A DNA stretch of 64,000 bases from Chondrosia reniformis (Eukaryota > Porifera > Demospongiae > Chondrillida > Chondrillidae), in assembly GCA_947172415.1 (NCBI GenBank), contig OX359198.1, forward strand, positions 2,759,401 to 2,823,400, read 5' to 3'. Made by a program: the position numbers and the translations under genes. Positions within the stretch are counted from its first letter, which is position 1. Every line of letters starts with the position of its first letter. Under the pieces are notes generated by a model. That model had not been told where the DNA came from, did not search any database, and saw nothing but the letters and a program-made list of their open reading frames with translations. Of the stretch, positions 1 through 11,900 are shown in pieces.

Positions 1-2
1 GA

Positions 3-437
3 GTTGTCACAGAAAACAGAGTCGCTGTCTTACTAAGTGTTATTGGCAACAAAGCGTATGGGTTACTACGCAATTTACTTTCGCCTAACAAACTAGCTGA
101 ACAGAGCTACAATACCCTGGTTAGTGCCTTACAGAAACATTTCGAGCCCAAACCGATTGTCATTGCCGAACGATTTCATTTTTATCGGCAGGTGCAAGGG
201 TCAGGAGAGTCAATCGCCGCTTATCTTGCAGAACTTAAAAGATTAAGCCGTGATTTTGCCTTTCAGGGTCATCTAGAGGAAGCGTTACGGGACCAACTTG
301 TGTGTGGCTTACGGTCGCCCAGTATCCAAAAGCGCCTTCTAGCTGAAGCTGACTTGACATATGCCAAAGCGGTCGATCTTGCCTTGGGAATGGAAGCTGC
401 AGATAAAAATTTGCTCCATGCAGCTTCATCAACCTGA
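3..437 (+). pseudogene. Gag capsid fragment of Ty3/gypsy element
   Basis: The frame is open from the window edge (position 3) to a stop at 435-437, so the true start is upstream. The translation has the helical pattern of a retrotransposon gag domain: repeated LLS, YLAELKRLSRDF and DQLVCGL segments, with a basic and aromatic stretch before them. Gag forms the particle that packages element RNA. Just after the stop the CCHC knuckle resumes in another frame (446-967), so a frameshift separates capsid and nucleocapsid parts. The methionine at 192 is internal and not a real start. Confidence 0.8.
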
Positions 438-445
438 TAGCAGTA

Positions 446-1332
446 GTGTCCATGTTCTTGCTGGTCGCAGGACATCAGGTCCACGTTTCATTTGGACAAC
501 AAGGCATGGAAAACAATCAGCAGCATGGAAAACAGGCACCCAAGGTGGCTTCAGTGAAATCATGTCAGAGATGTGGAGCCACTAATCATTCTGGATACCA
601 AAGTAAATTCCAGCAAACAATATGTCATTACTGCCACAAGAAAGGTCATTTGGCCAAGGTGTGTAGGTCCAAAAAAGCTGGCTCCCAAAAGTCTGGTCAA
701 CAACGACATCATCATGTGGTGATAAACTCATTACAGCAGCAAGGGGAGGCCAATTTGAGTGAGTCAAGCCTCCCACTCCTTCATCTAAAGGAACCTCAGC
801 ATGCAGCAACGAAGCCCCTCACCATCGATGTCCAGATTAATGGAATTGATATAACCATGGAGGTGGACACAGGAGCAGCTGTATCTGTCATGTCCTGGAC
901 ACAACAACTGGAATTATTTCCCACAGCTCAGCTAAAGAAATCCAGCCTCGTTCTCAGGACATACTAGCTGAGCCACTTAGAGTTGTTGGCGAAATGACGG
1001 TGAAGGTGACTTACAATAACCAATTGTATACACTCCCACTACTTGTGGTAGAGGGAGAGGGCCCAGCATTGTTTGGACATGATTGGTTTGCGCACATAAG
1101 ACTGGACTGGGCACGAATTGCACACGTCTCACCCTCACCAGAGTTGCAACAACTTCTGGAACAGCATGCAGCCCTTTTCAAGGAGGAGTTAGGGACAGTC
1201 ACAGGGAAGAGAATATCCCTCAGAATCAAGGAGGGAGCCCAGCCAAAATTTTTCAGGCCACGCCAAGTACCTTTGGTAATTAAGGGTGCCATCGGCAAGG
1301 AGCTTGAGCGCTGGAGTCCAGTGGCATCCTAG
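446..1332 (+). pseudogene. Nucleocapsid zinc knuckle and aspartic protease
   Basis: A CCHC knuckle (C-x2-C-x4-H-x4-C) is encoded at 623-664 and is expected to bind element RNA. An aspartic protease follows with the catalytic DTGAA motif (Asp codon 866-868) in a hydrophobic context, as in retroviral-type proteases that cut Gag-Pol. The frame ends at 965-967, but homologous sequence continues in the next frame from about 968 to 1332, including the typical LFGHDWF segment just before the reverse transcriptase. This shows one frameshift inside the protease/RT linker and another near 1332. Confidence 0.85.
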
Positions 1333-2590
1333 AAAGAGTGGACCACAATGAATGGGCAACCCCTATTGTACCAGTTCCAAAGAGGGATGGTACAATTCGT
1401 ATTTGTGGAGATTACAAGGTCTCAGTAAATCCAGCATTGATAGTTGATCAGCACCCATTGCCCAGTGCTGAAGAAATTTTCGCATCACTGTCAGGTGGTC
1501 AAAAGTTCACAAAGCTAGATCTTTTACAGGCATACCACAACTTTTATTGACGGAGGAGGCTAAGTCAATATTAACCATAAACACCCACAAGGGGTTATAT
1601 AGGTATACACGCCTACCATTTGGAATTGCTTCAGTCCCAGCCATCTTTCAAAAGACGATGGATATCCTGTTGCAGGGGGTACCAAATGCCTTATGCTACA
1701 TTGATGATATCATTATCACAGGACAAGATGATAAGGCTCACTTGCAGACTCTGCAGGAAGTCCTCAAAAGGTTGCATTCACATGGCTTCCGTTTGAAGAA
1801 ATCCAAATGTGTTTTCTTGGGGAAGGCTGTGGAGTACCTAGGGCACCAAATTGATGCAACTGGAATTCATCCTACAGTTGACAAGTTGGTTGCCATATAT
1901 GATGCACCCTCTCCACAAAATATCACTGAACTACGTTCATATTTGGGACTTCTCAATTACTATGGGAAGTTTGTGCCTCATCTGGCCACCTTGGTACAGC
2001 CACTGAATGAGCTACTCCAGAAGGATACACCCTGGGTTTGGGCAAAGGCTTGTGAGGATGCTTTCAGACAGACCAAGAGAGCACTTGCCAGTACTAAGGT
2101 ATTAGTACATTACAACCCAGCATTGCCACTTAGGCTAGCTGCAGATGCTTCTGCCTATGGGGTTGGGGCAGTGATATCCCACATCATGCCCAGTGGGGAA
2201 GAAAGACTGGTGGCATTTGCATCCAGGACACTATCCAAGAGTGAACGTAATTATGCCCAACTGGAAAAGGAAGCTTTGGCTCTGGTTTTTGGGGTGAAGA
2301 AGTTCCACAAGTTCCTGTATGGTCGTAGGTTTACCCTCATTACAGATCACAAGCCTCTCACAACTATCCTTCACCCAGAGAAGAGCATTCCACCCATGGC
2401 AGCAGCACGTATCCAACGGTGGGCTTTACTACTGTCAGCATATCAGTATAAAATTGAATTTAGACCCACCCAGGAACATGCAAATGCGGAAGGACTTTCC
2501 AGATTGCCTATTAAAGGTGTATCAGGAGCGGAGGGAGATGTAGAGTCAGCCACGTGTTTTTCACGGGTCAAATGGATTCCCTGCCACTGA
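1333..2590 (+). pseudogene. Reverse transcriptase and RNase H domains
   Basis: The RT fingers and palm start at about 1338 (WATPIVPVPKRDGTIRICGDY, the usual gypsy block 1-2) and continue through FTKLDLLQAYH with the first catalytic Asp. A frameshift near 1547 follows. The second frame carries RYTRLPFGI and the polymerase box YIDD at 1697-1708. RNase H follows at about 2130-2500, with LAADAS, a Glu in LEKEALAL and TDHKPL. Together these make element cDNA and degrade the RNA template. The catalytic residues look intact, but the frame is interrupted near 1547 and again near 2554-2590. Confidence 0.92.
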
Positions 2591-3914
2591 CTTCCACCAT
2601 GCAACCTCAAGCCACACGAACAGACCAAGTGCTCAGCAAGGTACATGATTTCACAAAGAATGGATGGAGGACTACTGACCCTCTGCAAACAATGTATCAA
2701 CCCTACAGTCGCCGCCGCACGGAACTCAGTGTAGAGGGAGACTGTCTGATGTGGGGAACACGGGTTATTGTTCCTGGGAAGTGCCGAGAGAAAGTATTAG
2801 CAGAACTGCATGTGGGACATAGTGGCATGACTAGGATGAAAGCACTGGCCAGAAGCTATGTATGGTGGCAGGGATTGGATGAGGATATTGAAAGGTTGGT
2901 AAAAGCCTGCCAGTCTTGTCAGGGAGCTAAAAGTTCTCCCCCAGCAGCACCCCTTCACCCTTGGCTATGGCCTACTAGACCTTGGGCCAGGATTCATGTG
3001 GATTTTGCAGGCCCCTTTCAGGGCAAATCTTACCTGGTGGTGGTGGATGCTCATTCCAAATGGCTAGAGATTTATGAGATGGCTCAAACCACCACTGGTA
3101 AAACTATTGAGGTGTTGAGACACATATTCAGTGCATATGGATTGCCAGAGCAGTTAGTGTCTGATAAAGGTCCCAGTTTACGGCCACTGACTTCAACCAT
3201 TTTATGAAGTCTAATGGGATTAAGCATATTCGTACTTCACCCTATCATCCAGCATCCAATGGAGCTGCAGAACGACTAGTGCAGAGCTTTAAGCAAGCAA
3301 TGAGGGCCTCATTCAATAATGGACTGGTTTCACAGAGCAGATTGGCCACCTTTTTGTTAACTTACCGCAACACTCCACACTCCACCACTGGAGTGAGCCC
3401 TAGCATGTTGTGCTTAAAACGTCCTCTAAGGACCAGACTGGACCTGATCCATCCTAGGAATGAGGAACATGTTCACTCAAGACAGGCTGAGCAAGTTGCC
3501 AGTAAGGCTTCAAGAAGACAGACACGTTGCTTCAGCAGGTGCGACAGAGTACTGGTATGGGATTTCCGTGACAAGAGTAAGTGGACACCAGGAGTGATCT
3601 GTGAGCAAACAGGACCCTTGTCATATACCATTGATATGGGCTTTGGCCCACAATGGAGAAGACATGTCGATCATATAAAAGAGTGGAGTAATACTTCAGC
3701 CAAACAACAGGATCACGCTAGTACCAATGCAGGCCCGGATGATTACCTCACTTTAGAGTCTCCTTCAAGCATCACCACACCAGGACATTCAGCAGAACAA
3801 TCAGTATCTGGAAATACGTCTGATAGTGGCTATAGCCTAACATCGGCCAGACGTTACCCCAGCAGGAACAGAAAGCCAGTTGAAAGATTTACCTCCGGCG
3901 TAACTTATGTATGA
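2554..3914 (+). pseudogene. Integrase with GPY/F module
   Basis: The H2C2 zinc-binding region (HVGHSGMTRMK and CQSCQG) is at about 2810-2930. The DDE core follows with Asp codons at 3001-3003 and 3163-3165 and Glu at 3270-3272. A frameshift near 3180-3204 lies between the second Asp and the Glu. The motif after the second Asp reads SDKGP rather than the common SDNGP. The C-terminal GPY/F-type module (GPLSYTI, WRRHVDHI) is at about 3620-3690. A Ser/Pro-rich tail ends at 3914, only 38 bases before the LTR, so there is no room for another gene. No chromodomain was recognised. Confidence 0.9.
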
Positions 3915-3942
3915 ACTATAAACAGTAGTACTTTTGTTTAAT

Positions 3943-3951
3943 AAAGGGGAA
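3943..3951 (+). promoter_or_regulatory. Polypurine tract
   Basis: The purine run AAAGGGGAA lies immediately before the LTR start TGTAATG. In LTR elements this is where plus-strand DNA synthesis starts. It partly overlaps an AATAAA hexamer at 3940-3945. Confidence 0.75.
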
Positions 3952-4142
3952 TGTAATGTTGTATAACTATGTGAAGTCATATCTATTAAGTCACTAGTCA
4001 GTTACAGATAATGACTTAAGTGTACTTTATATATGTGTGTTTTTATTGTTAGAGCGAGTTGATTGATTGAGTTACTGCTGTGCACAAGTGATTTCTACGC
4101 TGCACGTTTGCCACGGCATTATAGTGAACCCGAGATATTACA
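3952..4142 (+). repeat. 3' LTR, 191 bp
   Basis: The LTR begins TGTAAT and ends ATTACA, a perfect 6-bp inverted terminal repeat with the canonical TG...CA ends, directly downstream of the polypurine tract. It contains a TATA-like stretch (TTTATATATG) near 4026-4035. The 5' partner is outside the window, so the LTR-to-LTR divergence that would date the insertion cannot be read here. Confidence 0.85.
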
Positions 4143-4816
4143 TATTCCTTATCAAGATAAGACATCTGGGAGACCATGCAGCATGTATATGTCAGAGCAA
4201 TGCAGCTAGATGATTCTGGGGTTGAGAAGAATGCCTAAGTCAATAAAAATTAATGATAATTTTTCCAATGGTGGAAACTCCCAAAGTAAGTCATACTTAA
4301 GAGGGTCACTTATAAGTACGTATGTAAATAACCAATTTTTATTTCCTGATCTGCATGCTGTAGAAAAACCTTTCAAAAGTGGTAAAAACCTAACAAGGTA
4401 AAGACTAAGATTTGCCACTTTTTAATGGACTTGGGGGGTGCAAAAAGGGAGACAAGTGTACCCTTTTGCACCTCAGGGAAACTGAGATCAAACAAATGAT
4501 CAGTTTACAATAAATACTAATTATATCTTTATATATACACAGTTCTTAATTTGCTTCAAGAGTTGTATTATCCTTATAATTACTAGATGGAGAGCTTCCA
4601 AAAATTGCCAACCTAGGCCCCCCTAGCTGAGGTAAATTTTTGGCCAGTAAGAATATATTTGTACAATCAAAATTGAACCTGATTTACTGGAAATTGTGTA
4701 CTTTTTGCTTCAGATGTATATAGGAACATGCAACAACCACAAGAATAGAATAAGGATTTCTAATTATTAACGACAATGTAGACTTTTAGGTAACAACAAT
4801 GAGACATTATAACAAG
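4143..4816. other. AT-rich spacer, nothing recognised
   Basis: This is unique-looking AT-rich DNA between the LTR and the non-LTR element. Short overlapping ORFs on both strands (4206-4418) show no motif and are best explained as chance frames. Confidence 0.5.
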
Positions 4817-5436
4817 ACTTTAGAAACAAAAGCCTTTGTGGATAACCTTGTTACTTCTTGCCTTAGTTTACTAAGGCAAGGAATATCTGGCTTGGACAAC
4901 CCTCAGTCAGTCATGTTTTCCCTTCTTTGAGTTTTTAGCCAGAAGCCTCGGCTTTGCCTCCTTCCAGCAGCAGCAGACAGGTGCACATCGGTCCAAATTT
5001 GACCATCATAATAGGAGAGAGTACCTCCATACACCAATCCACCACTGCTTTCCAGAAGTCGACAGACAAGGACTGGGACAGGACTACTTATCGCCCAGGC
5101 CCCAATACCTCAACAGATAGATGTCGCCTCAATATGCTTAGAGCCAAACAAAGAACAGAACTCTGCATGGCTCTCATCATTTCTACTGCACCTTTTAACA
5201 GCTGTGGAATGTTCCTCATGTCATCTGGGAGTGTATCCACAGTCCCCCAAAGCACCAATTATCATCGGGACTACCTTAATTCGGTAGCCCTAAATTGTTT
5301 CTTCATATCAGCTGATACTTTTGGAACTTCTCTTGCCATCTTCCATTAATATTGCTGTCAGTAGGAACTGATATCTCAATAATAAAGATGGACTTACATG
5401 GCCGATCCTCAACCACTAATTCTGGCCTTCTTTCTG

Positions 5437-5631
5437 TCATTTCTTCATATATAGGGATACTAGGATCCCACAAGAATTTGATAGACTTCTTCTCATAGAC
5501 TGGTTGGCTTCTAGTTTGTACCAGGGCTCTTCCTGCTTGAATTCAGATTCTTTCAACAATCTCCACAACACTATCAGTATTGTCCGGTCATGCCTCTCTT
5601 TGTAGAGAGAAAATCCCTTGGGCTCACACAT
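5437..5631 (-). pseudogene. Restriction-like endonuclease remnant (copy A)
   Basis: The minus strand encodes CEPKGFSLYKERHD followed by a WRLLKE helix and PWYKLE. This matches the segment just after the CCHC-type motif and at the start of the restriction-like endonuclease in R2-group elements. CRECGKTMETV, the zinc-ligand region, is encoded just upstream at about 5655-5690. The catalytic part (ILWD ... PDLVV ... IEV) lies at about 5360-5490 in broken frames; the better preserved version is in copy C at 41654-41890. Confidence 0.7.
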
Positions 5632-6423
5632 GTCTAGTATATTTTTTTATACTGTTTCCATAGTCTTACCACATTCTCTGCACACTAGGAGGCTAGAATT
5701 CCTCAGAATCCTGTTTCGCTACTACCTAGTGTGCAGCACATCATCTTGGGCTGCGAGAATCAGAGCCTCAGTTTGAGGTCTGAGTCTACCCTCAGAAAGC
5801 CACTCATAAGAATTCCTATTTGTGACTTGTCTGTGGTATGAGCCCTGGTGAGACGTTTCAGCTAGGTTTTATTTATTTTAACCTTTCAGTCTGAGCCTCC
5901 CGGAGTTCACGTGCCACTCTCCTCCATTCTCCTACACTCTTTTGTGAGGGATCTGTCTTTAGCCACATTTCCAGTTCTAGTTTTATACCGTTATCAATGT
6001 GGCTTCTTTTAAGACAGTCCTCCTCAGTTTTAAGCACTCCAGCCACTTTTGGTGTTTAACCACAACAGCCGTGAGTGGATCATCAGCAGTATGGAATTAT
6101 CTTGCCAGATTCACAACTGCTCTGTTGTGATCCAAAGTAAGTAAAACCACAGAGCCCTCTACCACCTTGAGGGCGAGGCAAGTTCACTCGAGGCAAGTTC
6201 TCAATGGCAGAGTTATAGTGATGACACTGGTACTTTCTCATGATCTTTCTCACCATTCAGTCCTGTTTTAGAAGCTCACGTTGAGTCCACTTCAAAACTG
6301 ATTAGGAGTATCTCAATAAGAGGCACACAACGTGTTTGAGGCTTCCACAGGATTCTTACCATAGAGGTGAGAGCTCCACACTTTGTGGAGTCTCCTCAAT
6401 TCATTGATCAAGCAAGCTTTGAC

Positions 6424-6821
6424 CTATCTGTCATCTACCTCAAACAGTTGTTCTAGCCCTAGGAACTTAAAAGTAGTACCCTTTTCAAGACTCCTAATTG
6501 ATTCTTCACTGCGTTCAGGGTTGTCTGGGCCAGCCTGAACGTTCCCCTTTGCATTTGAGCTGTTACACACTTTCTCAATCCAAACCTCATGCCAATGGCA
6601 TTTGAGGTTTTCTCCATACAATCCATGGCTTCCATGTGTTTATCAGGCCCTCCAGCATATATCTTGAGGTCATCCATGTACAACAAGTGTGACATGGTGT
6701 TCCTTTCCCCATCATGCCAGAGTGAATATTCCTGGCTATCCCTATCCCTGAGGGTATATAGTGGCTTGCCAGTAATTTTGGCATCTAGACCGATTGTTTG
6801 ATCCAGCAGTAGACAGTCCAC
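6424..6821 (-). pseudogene. Reverse transcriptase remnant lacking the palm core (copy A)
   Basis: The minus-strand frame contains LLLDQTIGLDAKITGKPL joined directly to YTLRDRD and then HLLYMDDLKIYA, with YMDD at 6669-6680. In copy C these blocks are separated by about 283 bp (49572-49854) encoding AWLDYEKAYD and QGDSLSPLLF, the motifs with the first catalytic Asp and the QG box. Copy A has lost them cleanly, so this reading frame cannot encode an active polymerase. Downstream, the thumb region (GMRFGLRKC) remains. Confidence 0.85.
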
Positions 6822-7044
6822 ACAGCCCCACCTCCCTTATCTCATGGCCCGTTGGGCCATAGGTAAAAGATCATTAGTGATGGTATACGTGAGTAGTTCT
6901 GATGCAATGTATTCTGTGACAGCCTTATACATTATTTTGAGGCATGCAATTGGTCAGTGGTTGGCTGCACTTTTTGGGGCACCCTTTTGAGGATGAGTAG
7001 AGTACGACTACTTGTAAGCCAGTCTGGGACTGACAGATCTCTGC

Positions 7045-7365
7045 TCACCACCCTCCGTAGAACATCTGCCAAGGGAGACTGTGCAGAGGGGCGTGCTTTC
7101 CACCAAAAAGTGTGGATGCCATCCGATCCCCAGGGACAGACCAGCTTTTTGCCTTTTTCAAGGTTTTCCTCAGTTTGGTCTCATCAATGCTATTGGGACC
7201 TTCAGAGGAGGTTCTATCCACCCTCTTTTTGGTTTCCTTTAGCCATTCTTTCACCCATGGGTCGTCTTTGTTGACCTTATCAACAATACCTACAATCTTT
7301 GTCCAAAAGTCTCTTACTACCTCAATTGAAGGGGCTTCATTGGAGGTTGGAACATTGCCATTCAT
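7045..7365 (-). pseudogene. Region N-terminal to RT, copy A
   Basis: The minus-strand frame includes FWTKIVGI, DPWVKEWL and WSVPGDRMASTLFGGKHAPL. The last block corresponds to the short W-x-PG-D-x-I-x-x-F/W motif that precedes the RT fingers in R2-like and related non-LTR elements. It connects to the frames upstream (7337-8600) by frameshifts. Confidence 0.7.
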
Positions 7366-8600
7366 CGGAACTTCCTTTGGTATTCCAAAGGTGGTTTTGT
7401 TCCTGGAATTTCCTGCGTTCAGCCGATCTTCGTTCTTGTAGGGTCCAGACCCTGAGTTTCCCCAGTGTCTGTTCCCGAGTTCTGATCAGAACATTCAGGT
7501 TTAATGAATGGAACTCCCTCCTAAGATTTCTTCGGAGTGCTTTCTGGCGTTTGGTCATTATTATTCTGTTGATGCGCTATTTCCACATCCAACCAGGCAA
7601 GCAGTCTTCTAAATCTAAGGCCCTTTGCCTTCCTGTCACTTACGTGACCTTCCTGTCTCTTACTACCCTTCTGATTGTCCGATTTCCTTCCCTGATTGCA
7701 TGGCTGCGATTCGTTGGTTGTTTTTCCCCTCACAGCCATAGCAACAGAGTACACCAGGCAGTTCAGGTGCCAGGTTGACCTAGGGCCTTCCTGCCACTCT
7801 TTCTCCACCCAATCATTGGCCTCCTGAAACAGTGCTGGGTCAACATGGTTGAACCGCACCACCCCACAGGGTATTCTATCAAGAAATCTCTAGATTTCTT
7901 TCTGAGACAGGCATCTTTTGCTTTGCCTAGACGTTGCATCAAATGATCATTACCACAAGTCCTTGGACTGGGGTGATCATGTGTGGGAGTTTCCACAGGG
8001 CTTGTAGGCAGCTCACCATTTTGTTCAGCCCCAGCTTGAACTTGGTGGAGCTCCTCCTGTCCCTGGGCTCCCATACCTTCTTCCACAGTCCCAGTTAGGG
8101 TGGCTACACCACAAGAGTCAGATTCCACAAGGTTTAGTCTCGAGAGACCTTTATCTCTTCGGATTCTACCAACCCTTGCCGTTAGCACTACCTTTATGGC
8201 TTTATGGTCTGGCATTGCAGCAATCCAAGCCTGGTACAACCGCTCGGCATATCCCTTTTTCCATGAGCTTACTTTCTCTCTAAAGCTCCATGAGGATATT
8301 ATCCTTCTGTAGGTTCCTGATCACCCCTTGGATCCTTCTCCTTCTAGAGACACCTTGCGGTGCATCATTAACCAAATCTAAATCTCGCCTATCTGTTACT
8401 TGCAGTACTTCGTCTCCTGCCAAGTTTCTTTTGGCTTGGCATGCAAGGGTTTGACCTCTTTGAGGCAAATGTGGGTATTTGCTCAACGATTCCCGCTCTA
8501 AACGCTTCAGATAGCCACCTTTTTGGTGTTCAGATCGCTCATAGCAATCAATTAGTGCCCTAGCCATTTCCTTGGTCCAGGAGCTTGGTTGGCCCGACAC
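7337..8600 (-). pseudogene. N-terminal region of the non-LTR ORF, copy A
   Basis: Three overlapping minus-strand frames (8280-8600, 7763-8239, 7337-7862) form one broken N-terminal region. It begins SGQPSSWTKEM followed by a cysteine/tyrosine helix and GYLKRLERESL. I associate this pattern with a Myb/trihelix-like helical N-terminus of this element group. Basic segments (RRRRIQG, RRNLRREFHSLNLNVLIRTREQTLGKL) follow and may contact nucleic acid. The same frames occur in copy B (39127-39537) and copy C (50367-50919, 51200-51600), which supports a real ancestral ORF. Confidence 0.7.
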
Positions 8601-8906
8601 AGGGTCCGAAGAAGGGCTATTATATTCAGGTACATCTACCTGTGATGCACCAGTGGAATCACCTATTCAGGGTTTTCTTCACCACTGGTGCACCTAGGCC
8701 ACAGCCTGTCTTGAAAATTTTCATTCTCATGGCGCAACCTCACCCAGTGAAACTACCAGACGGGGGGTTAGCCCATGCTGGCAGGGTGGCTGATTTAGCT
8801 ACAGGATGCCACATGAAGGGCTAAGCACCCTGCTCCGTCGGGGTGTTGAACTGGACAATACCCATCCTCTTGTTAGCTCGGAACCACAGCCTCCAATTCC
8901 CACGAC

Positions 8907-11900
8907 ATAATAAGACTTACCTCTAAGATAAACGTCTTCTGAAGATTCAAAAAGCTTCTCCCTGATGTAGATAAATGTTTGGTACCAGAAAAAGGTTTGT
9001 CAAATGTTAATTAAAGCATAAATCACCCTCAATACTTAAGTTCCTGGGCCTAATTTCAAGATGGTCGATTGTAGCTTCCTGAATACTAAACATTCCACAT
9101 GAAACTGCTCATACGCAGTTAAGAAATAGTCTATAAATGTGTGTAAAGTAATAGCTGCAGTTTGATAGTAGGCAATCAAATACTACGTCTTGGCTTTATT
9201 CCTTCTCATCTCTGAAGCACTAAATGCGATTCAGAATGTTGTAGTAAGTTTTGCTCTTAAATACGTTCATTAAAGCATGGTATATATAACCTTAAAAATA
9301 TCCTATTTTTTTATTTTTGTATACTTGGTAAAAGAGTTTTGGTAAGTGTTCAGTTGTGCATGTGGTATGTATGGTCCTTCCTCGCTTGGCTGCCAAGGAA
9401 TATAGAAAATTGTTGGAGCACTAGTAAGTTTTTTGCGTACGGCAAAATTTGTTCGGAAGCCCCACAAAAAGCTGTACCCATACACGACTTAAATTTCATT
9501 ACAAATTTCAAGACCACAGTTTTCATTTCGGCACGATTGTGACAGGTATGAGCAAGTGGACATGTTTTGTGGAAAGGTTTTGTGTTGATTCAGAAGTAGA
9601 TTTGGCTAATTAGATTGCTTCCAGTAGTATCATTATACAAGATTCCCTTGTGCATGTACCACATATGTACACATTGTTGTTTACTTTCTCACTATATACA
9701 GACACTACAATTTTCAAGAATTCATTTATGGACAAAAATGGAGCCTCACCAAGGAGGACTAATTGGTCAAAATCATGGAATTCACAAAGTCCAAGATCAT
9801 AGAGTCCTTATAGGTCAAGAATAATTGGCAAGGATCACATCATTTCTACACGAGTACAGATAGATCACCATCCATCCAAAATGATTCAATCCAGCCATTT
9901 CCTGCCATGAATTGACAGCCTCAACCTCTACCATTATTCGAACAACCATCGTCTTCACACCAGCCATTTCCATCATCCCTCCAACAGCTGCACCAACAAC
10001 CGTTTTCTTCACACCAGCAATGTGCAAGCGTTGATCACAAAACAATGCTTCTGGATTGGTGCAGTCACCTATGTACCATTAATTGTGTCTCTTATTATCC
10101 AACTGTAATTATGAAGTGTGTGGAGAATTCATCTATTTCAAAGCTGTGAAAGTGGGTTTATTTGCATTTATATATATATATATGTGCAGCATGCATGAGT
10201 GGCTACTTTAATTTTGCACTTTTTATTGTAGTTAAGGAAGGGAAATTGCTACTTCCTGAAGCTTTATGCTTGGATCATTTGCCCAATTCGTGGTTACAGC
10301 TATAAAGTTCTCATGCATAATCCAGCCATGCATACCCCAAATAATACACGTACAGAAGAAGTTGGCATATTATGCCTGTAAGCTGGTAATAAGATATGTA
10401 TGAAAATGTGTAGATTTTTATCTAAGCACATAGGCACATGAAATGTTATATATATTGCACTTTTCTTAATACCATGCTTTAGCCATTGTAGAGCTAAGAT
10501 AATTAAAAAAGTACTTAACATTTGTTTTAAAGGTTTTCTTGGCAAATATAAGGTATGGTATGTACATCATATAAAACGTTAATGTTCTACAGGAGTGCGG
10601 CAGGTACGGACAGTCTACGGATATGCAATCGGGTGTAGTCGATTTTACATACGTAATTCAATCAAGGAGAGCAGCAGTATCACTATTTTTTAAATACATA
10701 CGTACTAACACTTAATATTTACTTACTCGTCTCTCTTGACTTAATTTTAAACTGTTTTTTTAGGCTCCAGGCCATGCCAGCAAGGAGATGGTGTTAGCCT
10801 ATTTGGGTTTAAATTCCAGTTTAATCGAAATCCCCCTAAATTCCTTGGGTTGTATACGTAAGACGAATCTTAAAAGAAATGCAAATCGGCAATGTTTACC
10901 TGATCATTGGTATGAAAAGCCACAGAACATGCAATTTTCTTACTTTCTTCTTTTTCTGAAAATTTATAACAACTCCTTAGAACATAAATATTCTTTCTGC
11001 GCTGACAAGAAAGAGCAGCGACCCCAAACTGCAATTTGAACCCCTATTTATGAATGTAATCAATTATCACGACACCATTTGCAAAAACTCAAAACATAAA
11101 TATTAAGCTGTTCAAGAACCAATAATTAGCAAAAAAGTAAGACCACGGTCCAGTTAGCTGCTTTGCACTCAGATATTGCATTGGTTGAGCTGGTGGATGA
11201 AAGAGACCATTTGGTGGCCTTGATTGAGTTGAAGGAAGGTCCGAGAGATGGCAATATTTTTGAAAATGTGGCGTCAGATGGGAATGCTCTGGGTCAGCTG
11301 CTGCATGCTGCTGCACTGGTAAAAGTAGAGGGAGCATTAGTATAGTGTAACAGCAAGTCAGTTTGGCCGGCTTCATCCCGAGTTTGCCATTGCTACCTTG
11401 TTAAACTTGACAAAGTTATTGCAATTGAAGAATATTATGCATTCTCTGTAGGCAAGAACTATACAGATTATTATACTGTAGTTAATTTTTTGTTAGCACA
11501 ATTGCCTAAGGATTGTCACCGGTAAACTTATAATCAATTCAATGAAATAATCAATTTTTTGTACTATATATATGTCATTTATTATTTACCCTTAATTTTA
11601 TAACAATCCTTGCATTTACATATTTTTGTACTATTCTATTCTATTCATAATCCATGTGTATATAGACACATAATGCATGTATGTGTGTATTTTTTACCCT
11701 TAATTTTATAACAATCCTAACATTTACATATTCTTGTACTATTTTATTCTATTCTGTTCATTCATTGGTTAACTTTATCTACTGCTCAACACGAATCTGA
11801 CTTCAGTAATTTCCGAAAATAATATAGAAGATGATTGTAGCATAGATATCCAAACCCCAGCACTTGCATTATTCTATGTTCTATTAAACTCCATTACACA

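Larger units (their letters stand above)
1..4142 (+). mobile_element. Ty3/gypsy LTR retrotransposon, 5' end outside window
   Basis: Domains follow the Ty3/gypsy order: gag, CCHC knuckle, aspartic protease, reverse transcriptase, RNase H, integrase, then a polypurine tract and a 3' LTR. RNase H before integrase separates Ty3/gypsy from Ty1/copia. The 5' LTR and the start of gag lie before position 1. The reading frame changes at least six times between gag and integrase and there are stops at 435-437, 965-967 and 1330-1332, so this copy is dead. No envelope-like ORF is present between integrase and LTR. The family assignment rests on domain order and motifs; the exact lineage cannot be decided by eye. 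Confidence 0.93.
4817..8906 (-). mobile_element. Non-LTR retrotransposon with restriction-like endonuclease, copy A
   Basis: Aligning this segment by eye with copies B (38496-39853) and C (41117-51893) defines shared ends. The 3' end is near 4817 (ACTTTAGAAA then ATAACCTTGTTACTTC) and the 5' end near 8906 (CCTCCAATTCCCACGAC, as read on the plus strand). It encodes, on the minus strand, an N-terminal helical region, an RT domain and a C-terminal restriction-like endonuclease, the architecture of the R2/R4/NeSL-type early-branching non-LTR groups. Many stops and frameshifts and a deletion in the RT make it inactive. The exact clade cannot be decided by eye. Confidence 0.85.

Noticed and set aside
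7112-7778. Plus-strand frames of 109-159 codons inside copy A
   Set aside because: They overlap the minus-strand non-LTR coding region, lack motifs and recur only because the element copies are related.
9815-10045. Frames with repeated VVxGMMEMAGVKTMVV or Gln/Pro-rich content
   Set aside because: Short, low-complexity on both strands, without start, splice signals or recognisable family.
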